Shown piece after piece: positions 15,311 to 21,022 of a stretch of DNA of 21,022 nt. Each line of letters begins with the position of its first letter. Position 1 is the first letter of the stretch. Below the pieces are notes generated by a model. The model was given only the letters and a program-made list of their open reading frames with translations. It searched no databases and was not told the DNA's origin. The DNA is from Bacteroidia bacterium (lineage in GTDB: Bacteria; Bacteroidota; Bacteroidia; Bacteroidales; CAJPTX01), in NCBI GenBank assembly GCA_905373665.1, contig CAJPTV010000026.1:1-21022 (forward strand), in the 5' to 3' direction. The position numbers and the translations under genes are program-made.

Positions 15311-15318
15311 CAAAAGTA
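15311..15318 (-). promoter_or_regulatory. -7 box (TACTTTTG) ahead of the methyltransferase gene
   Basis: On the - strand TACTTTTG matches the Bacteroidota -7 consensus TAnnTTTG perfectly and lies 38 bp upstream of the methyltransferase ATG. The expected -33 TTTG is weak. It probably drives the methyltransferase, DUF262 and possibly integrase genes. Confidence 0.5.
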
Positions 15319-15397
15319 GGCAATTACGAGACGATTGCACTGCCGACTCTAGCCTCCTCCACGACGTGCCGCGCACCCTTAGCGCTGACCTTAGCGC

Positions 15398-15439
15398 AAA
15401 AAAAAAAGGGTGCTACACACGTCTCTCTGTGTAACACCC
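15398..15439 (-). terminator. Intrinsic terminator after adk
   Basis: On the - strand the arms (15428-15439 and 15408-15419) pair over 12 positions with one mismatch around an 8-nt loop. Ten consecutive T follow (plus-strand A-run, 15398-15407). It lies 27 bp beyond the adk stop. It would end the lpxC/fabZ-lpxA-hpt-adk transcript and insulate the methyltransferase island. Confidence 0.92.
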
Positions 15440-15465
15440 CCTGTGCTAAGAATATATGCGGTAAA

Positions 15466-16035
15466 CTATAGCTTGTCAATCACCTCCTCTAGGCGCTGGA
15501 ATATCTCCTCTACTGTGCCCAGCCCGTTAATCTGAAAGAGCTTGCCCGAACCATTGTAGTGCGAAGCGACGGACGCCGTCTGCTCGTGATAGACCTTGAT
15601 GCGGTTCTCTATCACCTCCTCCTTGTCGTCGGCACGCCCCTCCAGCTTAGCACGCTGCAAAAGTCGCTGCACCAACTCCTCTTTTTCTACCGAAAGGAGC
15701 AGGACGGCGTTGATCATCGTCCCCTCGTCGTGCAACATCTGGTCTAACTGCACTGCCTGCGGACGCGTCCGTGGGAAACCGTCAAAAATAAACCCTTTGA
15801 CGTCGCGGTGTGCGTGAATAAACTCCCGAATGATACCAATCACCATCTCGTCTGGGACAAGCTGCCCTTTATCCATAAAGGTCTTTGCTTGTAGACCGAG
15901 GGGCGTCTCGGCGGCAATCGCTTGTCGGAGAATATCCCCCGTAGAAATGTGTGTGAGCGCATACTTCTTTTCCAGCAGCTGAGCTTGTGTGCCTTTACCC
16001 GCCCCTGGAGGCCCGAATAGAATTAAGTTGATCAT
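15466..16035 (-). CDS. adk: Adenylate kinase
   Basis: A 189-aa cytoplasmic enzyme catalysing ATP + AMP to 2 ADP. The P-loop GPPGAGKG lies at residues 8-15. The NMP-binding region has HISTGDILRQAI, and DGFPRTRPQA is the adenylate kinase signature. The lid is the short form without a zinc-binding insert (LQRAKLEGRADDKEEVIENR). Length fits Bacteroidota adenylate kinases. It starts 27 bp after hpt and is the last gene before the terminator, so it is read with the lipid A and salvage genes. Confidence 0.97.
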   Translation of the reverse strand: MINLILFGPPGAGKGTQAQLLEKKYALTHISTGDILRQAIAAETPLGLQAKTFMDKGQLVPDEMVIGIIREFIHAHRDVKGFIFDGFPRTRPQAVQLDQMLHDEGTMINAVLLLSVEKEELVQRLLQRAKLEGRADDKEEVIENRIKVYHEQTASVASHYNGSGKLFQINGLGTVEEIFQRLEEVIDKL

Positions 16036-16062
16036 CGCCGTTATAGTTCTCTGTCTGAAACG

Positions 16063-16611
16063 TTATTCCGAAAGGATGTAGAGGTCAGGGAGGTTGCGCC
16101 CGAGCCCGTTATAGTCAAGTCCGTAGCCTACCACGAAGCGGTTGGGTAGGTCTAGCCCCACGTAGTCTATCGCAAAGTTGCCTGCAAAGGCCTCTGACTT
16201 CGTGAACATGGAGGCTATCTGAATCGAGCGCGCGCCGCGCCCTTTCAGGTTATCGAGTAGCGACTGCATCGTAAGCCCCGTATCGACAATATCTTCAATA
16301 ATCAGGACGTCGCGCTGCGCAATACGCTGCGTTAAACCGAGGAGCTCTTCGGGGTGTTGCGAAGCATTGAGCCCGTGATACGAACGGTAGCGGACGAACT
16401 CGACCGAGAGCTCAAAGGGCAACCTCCGCACCAAATCGGCTGCAAAGACGAAAGCCCCGTTAAGGATACAGAGCGCCAACGGATCGGCATTGTGGTCAAA
16501 CCCCTTACAGATCTCGCCCGCAAGGCGCGTTACAGCCTCCTCTAGGGCTGCTTGCGTATAGAGGCGCTCGAAGGTTAACCCTAGTAGTTCTACGTGCTCG
16601 GTGTCGCTCAT
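16063..16611 (-). CDS. hpt: Hypoxanthine phosphoribosyltransferase
   Basis: A 182-aa purine salvage enzyme converting hypoxanthine (and usually guanine) with PRPP to the nucleotide. The PRPP-binding signature VLIIEDIVDTGLT is at 102-114. LCILNGAFVFAADLVRRL (47-64) and VRYRSYHG (73-80) match type I phosphoribosyltransferases, and VGLDLPNRFVVGYGLDYNGLGRNLP is the usual C-terminal base-binding region. Its ATG overlaps the lpxA stop as ATGA, so the two are translationally coupled. Pairing with adk makes sense for nucleotide balance. Confidence 0.96.
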   Translation of the reverse strand: MSDTEHVELLGLTFERLYTQAALEEAVTRLAGEICKGFDHNADPLALCILNGAFVFAADLVRRLPFELSVEFVRYRSYHGLNASQHPEELLGLTQRIAQRDVLIIEDIVDTGLTMQSLLDNLKGRGARSIQIASMFTKSEAFAGNFAIDYVGLDLPNRFVVGYGLDYNGLGRNLPDLYILSE

Positions 16612-17393
16612 TCTATTTTCCCTCCTCTGAGTAGTCCACGGTCAGACCGCTGTACGAATTTAATGATTTCTTCCAACTCTGGCGTGGGACGCATCTCCTG
16701 TACGATGCGCTCTACCCCTTGCGTGATGTTCATCCCCTCGCGGTACAACAGGCGGTAAGCCTCTTGGATCTCTTGGATAAGCTCAGCAGGGAAGAGCCTT
16801 CGACGCAGCCCCACCACATTCAAACCACAGAACATGATAGGCTCGCGCCCTGCGATGACGTACGGGGGTACATCCTTATTCACCTTCGTTCCCCCCTGCA
16901 CCATCACGTGTTTCCCTACGCGAGTAAATTGGTGCACGAGCGTACCGCCAGAAAGGATCGCGTAGTCATCTACCTCGACCTCGCCCGCCAGCTGGGTACT
17001 GTTGCCCAAAATAACGTTGTTGTGCAAGACGCAGTCATGTGCGACGTGTGCGTACGCCATGATGAGACAGTTCGTCCCGATGCGGGTTACTTGCTTGGCC
17101 AGAGTACCGCGGTTGACGGTCACACACTCGCGAAGGGTCGTCCCATCGCCAATCTCCACCGTGGAATACTCGCCCTTAAATTTCAGGTCTTGGGGGATGC
17201 CCGACACGACCGCATTGGGGAATATCTTACAGTTCCGACCGATCCGTGCTCCGTCAAAGACGGTAGCGTGAGGACCGACCCACGTATTATCGCCGATGAC
17301 CACATCGGCTGCTATATAGGCAAAGGGTTCGACCACAACCCCATTGCCGAGCGTAGCACCTTCTGCTACATGAGCCAATGGACTGATTGTCAT
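16608..17393 (-). CDS. lpxA: UDP-N-acetylglucosamine O-acyltransferase
   Basis: A 261-aa cytoplasmic enzyme for the first step of lipid A synthesis, moving a 3-hydroxyacyl chain from ACP to UDP-GlcNAc. The sequence is built of hexapeptide repeats forming a left-handed beta-helix up to about residue 185. The AHVAHD motif (His116, His119) holds the catalytic base, equivalent to His125 of E. coli, followed by GNSTQLAG and HQFTRVG. The C-terminal helices (LFPAELIQEIQEAYRLLYREG) are typical. Length matches the family (262 in E. coli). It begins 39 bp after lpxC/fabZ. Confidence 0.97.
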   Translation of the reverse strand: MTISPLAHVAEGATLGNGVVVEPFAYIAADVVIGDNTWVGPHATVFDGARIGRNCKIFPNAVVSGIPQDLKFKGEYSTVEIGDGTTLRECVTVNRGTLAKQVTRIGTNCLIMAYAHVAHDCVLHNNVILGNSTQLAGEVEVDDYAILSGGTLVHQFTRVGKHVMVQGGTKVNKDVPPYVIAGREPIMFCGLNVVGLRRRLFPAELIQEIQEAYRLLYREGMNITQGVERIVQEMRPTPELEEIIKFVQRSDRGLLRGGKIE

Positions 17394-17432
17394 TTCTTCG
17401 TGCGTTTAAGAGTCTCTTGCTGGTGCTGACAA

Positions 17433-18821
17433 TTAGGACTTGCGAGCGATTTGTGCCATCAGGTCGCCCTCGGCTACCAAGGCGCTGCCCACGTAGGTCG
17501 TCCCGTGCATGACGGCCATTCCGCGCCGTATCGGGCTAACGAGCTCCATGCAAAGAATCAGTGTGTCGCCAGGCATTACTTTTTGCCGGAAGCGGACGTT
17601 GTCTATACGTAGGAAATAGGTCAGGTAATTCTCTGGGTCAGGTACCGTGCTTAAGACCAATACGCCCCCGACTTGCGCCATCGCCTCTACTTGGAGTACC
17701 CCTGGCATAACGGGCGCTCCGGGGAAGTGTCCGACAAAGAAGGGTTCGTTTATCGTAACGTTCTTAACCCCCACGACGCGCGTCTCGGAAAGCTCCATAA
17801 TCTTATCCACCAAGAGGAATGGCGGACGATGGGGCAACAGCTGCTGCACTTGGTTGACATCTAAGATGGGGGGCTGTGTGAGGTCTATGCGCGGCGCTGC
17901 GTTCTTTTGAGACTCCAAAAAGGCTTTGCGAATGAGCTTTGCCAGCTCCGTATTGGCGTGATGCCCCGGACGCTGCGCCACGATACGCCCTTTGAGACGT
18001 ACGCCCACCAGTGCTAAATCTCCGAGTAGGTCGAGGAGCTTGTGCCGCGCAGGCTCGTTTTCGTAGGAAAGCGGTTCGTTGCTCAGAATCCCGTTAGCTG
18101 CGGGCTGCACTTTCGGTTTGCCGAAGAGGGTAGCGAGACGATCGAGCTCCTCTTGCGAAACCCCATGTTCTAAAATTACCAAGGCATTGGCGAGGTCGCC
18201 CCCCTTGATGAGGTTGTGGGCACGTAACTGTTCGAGCTCGTGTAAAAAGACGAAGGTGCGCGAATTGGCTATCTCCTTAGCGTAGTCCTGTCCGTCCACA
18301 AAGGAGGCAAACTGATGCCCCAGTACTTCGGACTGGTAGTCTATCAATACATCTACCGAGTAGCCCTCGTCGGGATAAAGGGTCAATTCCACACCCGAGG
18401 CTTCGTCTTTGAAAGAGATCTTTTCCTCGGGGGCGAAGTAGACGCGCTCTGCCTCCTGTTCGACGAGCCCGACCTTAGCAAGCTGCAATACATATTCGCG
18501 GGCACTGCCGTCAAGGATAGGCACTTCAGGACCGCAAAGGTGCACCTCCGCATTGTCTACTCCCATGGTCCAGAGCGCAGACATCAGATGTTCGAGGGTA
18601 CTGACGCGTGCCTCGCCCTCTACGATGGTGGTGCCCCGCGAGGTGTCAAGCACGTTCTCGGCGAGGGCGTGTACCACGGGCGCTCCCTCGAGGTCGTCGC
18701 GTACGAAGATAATCCCAGTATTCACGGGTGCTGGACGCACCTCTGCTTCGGTGAGCACCCCCGTATGGAGTCCCTGCCCTGTCACGCGCAAGGGTGCTGC
18801 AAGTGTCTGTTGTTTTGACAT
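17433..18821 (-). CDS. lpxC/fabZ: Bifunctional UDP-3-O-acyl-GlcNAc deacetylase / 3-hydroxyacyl-ACP dehydratase
   Basis: A 462-aa fusion typical of Bacteroidota. Residues 1-305 are LpxC, the zinc deacetylase that commits to lipid A. Glu77-His78 (STLEHLMSAL) give the general base and a zinc ligand, and His260 with Asp264 (ARHKLLDLLGD) give the other ligands; GHHANTELAK (286-295) is also conserved. Residues about 318-462 are FabZ, with LPHRPPFLLVDK (329-340), catalytic His365 in GHFPGAPVMPG and Glu379 in VEAMAQVGG. FabZ supplies elongation of fatty acids from the hydroxyacyl-ACP pool that LpxA also uses, so the fusion couples the two pathways. The - strand box TACCTTTG lies 53 bp upstream. In Bacteroidota lpxD often precedes this gene; it is absent here. 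Confidence 0.97.
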   Translation of the reverse strand: MSKQQTLAAPLRVTGQGLHTGVLTEAEVRPAPVNTGIIFVRDDLEGAPVVHALAENVLDTSRGTTIVEGEARVSTLEHLMSALWTMGVDNAEVHLCGPEVPILDGSAREYVLQLAKVGLVEQEAERVYFAPEEKISFKDEASGVELTLYPDEGYSVDVLIDYQSEVLGHQFASFVDGQDYAKEIANSRTFVFLHELEQLRAHNLIKGGDLANALVILEHGVSQEELDRLATLFGKPKVQPAANGILSNEPLSYENEPARHKLLDLLGDLALVGVRLKGRIVAQRPGHHANTELAKLIRKAFLESQKNAAPRIDLTQPPILDVNQVQQLLPHRPPFLLVDKIMELSETRVVGVKNVTINEPFFVGHFPGAPVMPGVLQVEAMAQVGGVLVLSTVPDPENYLTYFLRIDNVRFRQKVMPGDTLILCMELVSPIRRGMAVMHGTTYVGSALVAEGDLMAQIARKS

Positions 18822-18873
18822 TGAGTCTCCTATTTCATGTCTATGACGCCGAGGCTCGACGCCAGCCTACACA

Positions 18874-18881
18874 CAAAGGTA
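18874..18881 (-). promoter_or_regulatory. -7 box (TACCTTTG) ahead of lpxC/fabZ
   Basis: On the - strand TACCTTTG matches TAnnTTTG perfectly, 53 bp upstream of the lpxC/fabZ ATG. No good -33 TTTG is found at the usual distance. It is the probable start of the four-gene operon that ends at the terminator near 15,400. Confidence 0.5.
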
Positions 18882-18945
18882 GGAAAATGGGGGCAATTGG
18901 GCGCATAGGGGGGCACTAAGAGCGCGCAACAAGGGGAAGGGGGGA

Positions 18946-19392
18946 TTATAGGGACGTGGTAAAACCTCGAATCCCCAAGCGGTGTGGCGCTATCCCTTCA
19001 AGGGTAAAGAGAAGTCCCCAAGCATAGAGGTCTACCGCGACCCCACCCGTGTGGGTAAGATAGGCTGTGCGCCACGCCTCCCAAGTCTCGGTATTGCATC
19101 GAGGGGTTACCACTAGCGCAAATTGGGCGTGGGGATAGTGTGCGGCTAAATACGCTTCGGTGTGGCAAACCAGCTCGCGCGTAGCTGCAGCGTAGCTGCG
19201 TTCGTCACCCCAACCCTTTTTTCTCAAAAGGACCTTAAGGGGAAGAAGCACCTCGCGACAGAGACCGTAGAGGAACGGGGAGTGTACGCCGTGCCCTTTG
19301 GTCGCATGCGCGTGTAGCCAAAAAGCGAAACGGCCACGTCGCGGCGCAGCCACACAGACCCCACGGGCACAGAACGAATAACGTCTTTTCAT
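18946..19392 (-). CDS. Small protein resembling a class I methyltransferase with its core missing
   Basis: A 148-aa protein with a single possible ATG start. KGHGVHSPFLYGLCREVL (residues about 32-49) matches the opening of a common Bacteroidota class I SAM-methyltransferase family (R-H-G-x-H-S-P-F-V-Y). VAVDLYAWGLLFTLEGIAPHRLGIRGF near the end matches that family's C-terminus (IDLYxxGLvFF...HFxIR). In between, the glycine-rich SAM-binding strand and acidic loops of about 100 residues are missing, and the family's DDIHWSxEMxxAW motif is reduced to VVTPRCNTETWEAW. It cannot be expected to methylate anything. It is either a decaying remnant kept open by chance or a repurposed small protein. Family identification is from memory. 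Confidence 0.55.
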   Translation of the reverse strand: MKRRYSFCARGVCVAAPRRGRFAFWLHAHATKGHGVHSPFLYGLCREVLLPLKVLLRKKGWGDERSYAAATRELVCHTEAYLAAHYPHAQFALVVTPRCNTETWEAWRTAYLTHTGGVAVDLYAWGLLFTLEGIAPHRLGIRGFTTSL

Positions 19393-19400
19393 TGCAGGGG

Positions 19401-19408
19401 CAAAGGTA
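19401..19408 (-). promoter_or_regulatory. -7 box (TACCTTTG) ahead of the truncated methyltransferase-like gene
   Basis: TACCTTTG on the - strand lies 9 bp upstream of the ATG at 19392, giving a nearly leaderless transcript if used. It forms a divergent promoter region with the box at 19483-19490 on the other strand. Confidence 0.45.
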
Positions 19409-19482
19409 ACATACCCTGCGCCGTTAGATGCATAAGGGAGCGAGGAAGGGGCGAATGGTAGGGTTTTCTATCACAGGTGCGT

Positions 19483-19490
19483 TATCTTTG
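19483..19490 (+). promoter_or_regulatory. -7 box (TATCTTTG) ahead of the CBS-domain gene
   Basis: TATCTTTG on the + strand is a perfect TAnnTTTG match, 21 bp before the ATG at 19512. It would give a very short 5' leader, common in this phylum. A T-rich TTTTC at 19464-19468 is a poor -33 candidate. Confidence 0.5.
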
Positions 19491-19511
19491 TAACGAAGAA
19501 CCTTACGGGCG

Positions 19512-20255
19512 ATGGACGACAATACGCACTCGCGCGCCGAGCGATTCCTCTCGGCATTCAATCAGGTAGAGGAGCTCCTACAGCGCCTCGCTGGGGGCAG
19601 CGGACACGCTCCCTTTATTACCCTCCTCGACATCATGGCACGCCGCAACCCTACCGTACGGACATATTATGCAGATCTAACGCAGTATGCCCGCCTGCGT
19701 AACATCATGGTACACACGATGCGCGAGGGCTATTACATGGCTGAGCCGCATGAGCAGGCAGTAGTACTCCTTGAGTCGATAGTCAAACAGCTGAGCCATC
19801 CGCCCATTGTGGCAGATTTCATGACCCAACGTCCCTTCTCCGTACGTACGACCGATCCCCTATCCGTGGTCGTCGAGGCTTTTCGGCAATATGGCTTTAT
19901 GCGTTGCCCAGTCTTGGATGAAAAGGGGATAGTGGGGCTCATTACCGCCAAGAGTTTTACGCGTTGGCTCGCGGTCGCGGGGAGTGAAGAGGAGGGAAAA
20001 TACCTTTCGTTGCAAGGGGCATTGACCCAGCCCGTCTCGGTGCTCCTCGAGTTCTGTGCCCCGGACGAATATGCCATTGTGCCGCGCGGGTATACCCTCC
20101 CCGATGTGATGCAGATGTTCCAAGATGGGGTGGAAAGAGGGAAATACTTGCAGTGTATCTTGGTAACGGCCAGTGGCGGGGCACAGTCGCCGCTCGTGGG
20201 GATTATCGCACCGTCCGATCTTCCCAAACTCGTTCTTACTTCCGAGGGGCGATGA
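19512..20255 (+). CDS. CBS-domain protein with an N-terminal helical RNxxxH-containing region
   Basis: A 247-aa soluble protein. Two CBS modules occupy about 100-155 (VADFMTQRPFSVRTTDPLSVV, CPVLDEKGIVGLITAKSF) and 172-245 (VGIIAPSDL near the end). CBS pairs bind adenine nucleotides or related ligands as sensors. Residues 1-95 are helical and contain LRNIMVHT, where Arg63-Asn64-x3-His68 resembles the RNxxxH motif of HEPN nucleases and nucleotidyl-transfer targets. Similar CBS proteins with this N-terminus are known, so it may be a family feature rather than an active RNase. It overlaps the following lipoprotein gene by ATGA, so the two are co-translated. Confidence 0.8.
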   Translation: MDDNTHSRAERFLSAFNQVEELLQRLAGGSGHAPFITLLDIMARRNPTVRTYYADLTQYARLRNIMVHTMREGYYMAEPHEQAVVLLESIVKQLSHPPIVADFMTQRPFSVRTTDPLSVVVEAFRQYGFMRCPVLDEKGIVGLITAKSFTRWLAVAGSEEEGKYLSLQGALTQPVSVLLEFCAPDEYAIVPRGYTLPDVMQMFQDGVERGKYLQCILVTASGGAQSPLVGIIAPSDLPKLVLTSEGR

Positions 20256-20836
20256 GGAGGGCTATCATGGTGCTTTGTGGCAGGCGCAGCAGGATGCGTC
20301 GTTACAGAAATGCCCTTTTAGGGTTATATCTTCTTCCCCTTCTACTTACCTCGTGCCTTACGCGTAACGACGTTCCCCCCACGCAGGAAAGCTCGCCAGA
20401 CAAGAAGAAGCTCTTTGAGCGCGCCAATCAGCTTAGCGCAGCACATACGGAGATGCAGATTGAAGGGTATATCCGCCGCGAGGGGCTCTCTGGGCTCGTG
20501 CATGATGGGCGCGGGATGTACTACAAAGTTTGGGGGACACCGCAAGGAGCTTTACCGAAAGACGGCGTACGCCTAGGGATAGTCTATTCGGTCGAGCTGC
20601 TCGACGGGACGCTGTGCGAGGCAACAGATGCAGCACACCCCCTAGATATCATCATCGGTAAACGGCAACAGACGGCGGGGTTTGAGGAATTGCTCCTGCA
20701 CGTAGCGCCAGGACAAGAGGCTATCGCCATTGTGCCCCCTCACCTCGCCTACGGGTTGGTGGGTAAGGGGCAGCGCATCCCCCCCAATGCCACTTTAGTC
20801 TACAAGGTGCACGAGGTGCGGTATCTAAGACAGTAA
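20252..20836 (+). CDS. FKBP-type peptidyl-prolyl cis-trans isomerase, lipoprotein
   Basis: A 194-aa envelope protein expected to catalyse prolyl isomerisation during folding of exported proteins. I chose the ATG at 20252, which overlaps the CBS gene's TGA. The ATG at 20294 (MRRYRNALLGLYLLPLLLTSC) gives a shorter, more standard signal peptide and may be the true start. Lipobox LTSC places the lipidated Cys at residue 35 (21 from the shorter start). The C-terminal half is the FKBP fold: VRLGIVYSVELLDGT, FEELLLHVAPGQEAIAIVPPHLAYG and GQRIPPNATLVYKVHEV. This is similar to Bacteroidota GldI-like lipoprotein FKBPs. Confidence 0.9.
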   Translation: MRRAIMVLCGRRSRMRRYRNALLGLYLLPLLLTSCLTRNDVPPTQESSPDKKKLFERANQLSAAHTEMQIEGYIRREGLSGLVHDGRGMYYKVWGTPQGALPKDGVRLGIVYSVELLDGTLCEATDAAHPLDIIIGKRQQTAGFEELLLHVAPGQEAIAIVPPHLAYGLVGKGQRIPPNATLVYKVHEVRYLRQ

Positions 20837-20841
20837 GCACG

Positions 20842-20985
20842 TTAGCTTAACACACCCGTTACGAGCTTCGTTACCACCCGCGCTATCGAGATCGGCACTT
20901 GGTAGGTAGCAAGCTCAGCAAGGGCAACACGCTGGTAAGGCTCTGGAAGCCTCGCAGCACTCTCCAAGAGATACTGTCCTAAAAA
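20842..20985 (-). pseudogene. C-terminal remnant of an unrecognised gene, broken at its 5' side
   Basis: On the - strand a coherent protein end reads LGQYLLESAARLPEPYQRV and so on to VTKLVTGVLS, stopping at TAA (20842-20844). No in-frame ATG exists in the window, and an in-frame stop appears about 12 codons before GQYLL, just where the sequence turns AT-rich. I do not recognise the family. The most likely reading is a gene whose upstream part was displaced by an insertion; an ordinary gene with an unusual start codon is less likely. Confidence 0.45.
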
Positions 20986-21022
20986 AGTGTGTAAGCTCCA
21001 TTTATATTAACTTGGAGGTGTA
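20974..21022. mobile_element. Possible terminal end of an insertion sequence running off the window
   Basis: From about CTGTCCTAAAAAAGTGTGTAA (20974 onward) the composition shifts abruptly to AT-rich and the adjacent coding frame is lost. The motif is reminiscent of IS256-type terminal repeats, but only 49 bp are present and no second end or transposase can be seen here. Identification is tentative. Confidence 0.3.

Noticed and set aside
15381..15407. Short GCGCT/AGCGC stem beside the A-run as a + strand terminator
   Set aside because: The run after the stem is A on the + strand, the wrong base for intrinsic termination, and no + strand gene precedes it.
16719..17429. 236-codon + strand ORF over lpxA
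   Set aside because: lpxA on the opposite strand has clear hexapeptide repeats and a catalytic His; the + strand frame has no motif.
20153..20251. Upstream extension of the FKBP lipoprotein frame into the CBS gene
   Set aside because: It would overlap the CBS gene by about 100 bp and bury the lipoprotein signal peptide; starts at 20252 or 20294 fit better.
1..21022. CRISPR array or tRNA/rRNA genes
   Set aside because: No regularly spaced short repeats and no cloverleaf or rRNA-like sequence were noticed on either strand by eye.

Overview
The window looks like a chromosomal segment of a Bacteroidota bacterium, most likely Porphyromonadaceae/Porphyromonas-like. Four things support this: a fused LpxC-FabZ gene, CarboxypepD_reg/plug/beta-barrel outer-membrane proteins, TAnnTTTG-type promoter boxes (TACCTTTG, TACTTTTG, TATCTTTG) ahead of several genes, and few recognisable Shine-Dalgarno sequences. 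The genus assignment is inference.

Region 1 (about 125-11,798, all + strand) is a candidate peptide natural-product (RiPP) locus. A 63-residue precursor with an acidic leader ending in Gly-Gly and a four-cysteine core (CxxxC-x7-CxxxC) is followed by a radical SAM/SPASM maturase. The maturase stop overlaps the start of an outer-membrane beta-barrel protein. A second barrel gene, a C39-peptidase ABC exporter (737 aa, able in principle to cut after GG and export) and a 164-aa membrane protein resembling only the N-terminus of an HlyD adaptor follow. A third barrel gene lies upstream of the precursor. It shares a 640-bp perfectly identical 5' block with the barrel gene after the maturase, so precursor and maturase sit between two long direct repeats. 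The 390-bp gap before the precursor holds a long hairpin whose sequence resembles the C39 active-site coding region, and a candidate promoter.

Region 2 (11,860-15,272, all - strand) is a small accessory island: a tyrosine recombinase, a DUF262 protein with a C-terminal HNH nuclease motif, and an adenine methyltransferase similar to M.EcoRI along its length. The last two form a plausible restriction-modification or modification-linked defence pair.

Region 3 (15,398-18,881, - strand) is a housekeeping block, lpxC/fabZ - lpxA - hpt - adk, with a promoter box upstream and a convincing intrinsic terminator after adk. It links lipid A initiation, fatty-acid dehydration, purine salvage and adenylate balance. 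lpxD is not next to it in this window.

Region 4 (18,946-21,022) holds a small - strand protein that looks like a class I methyltransferase with its catalytic core removed. A divergently transcribed pair follows: a CBS-domain protein with an N-terminal RNxxxH motif, and an FKBP-type prolyl isomerase lipoprotein overlapping it by ATGA. The window closes on the C-terminal remnant of a - strand gene, apparently broken near 20,975-20,985, perhaps by an insertion sequence that continues past the window.
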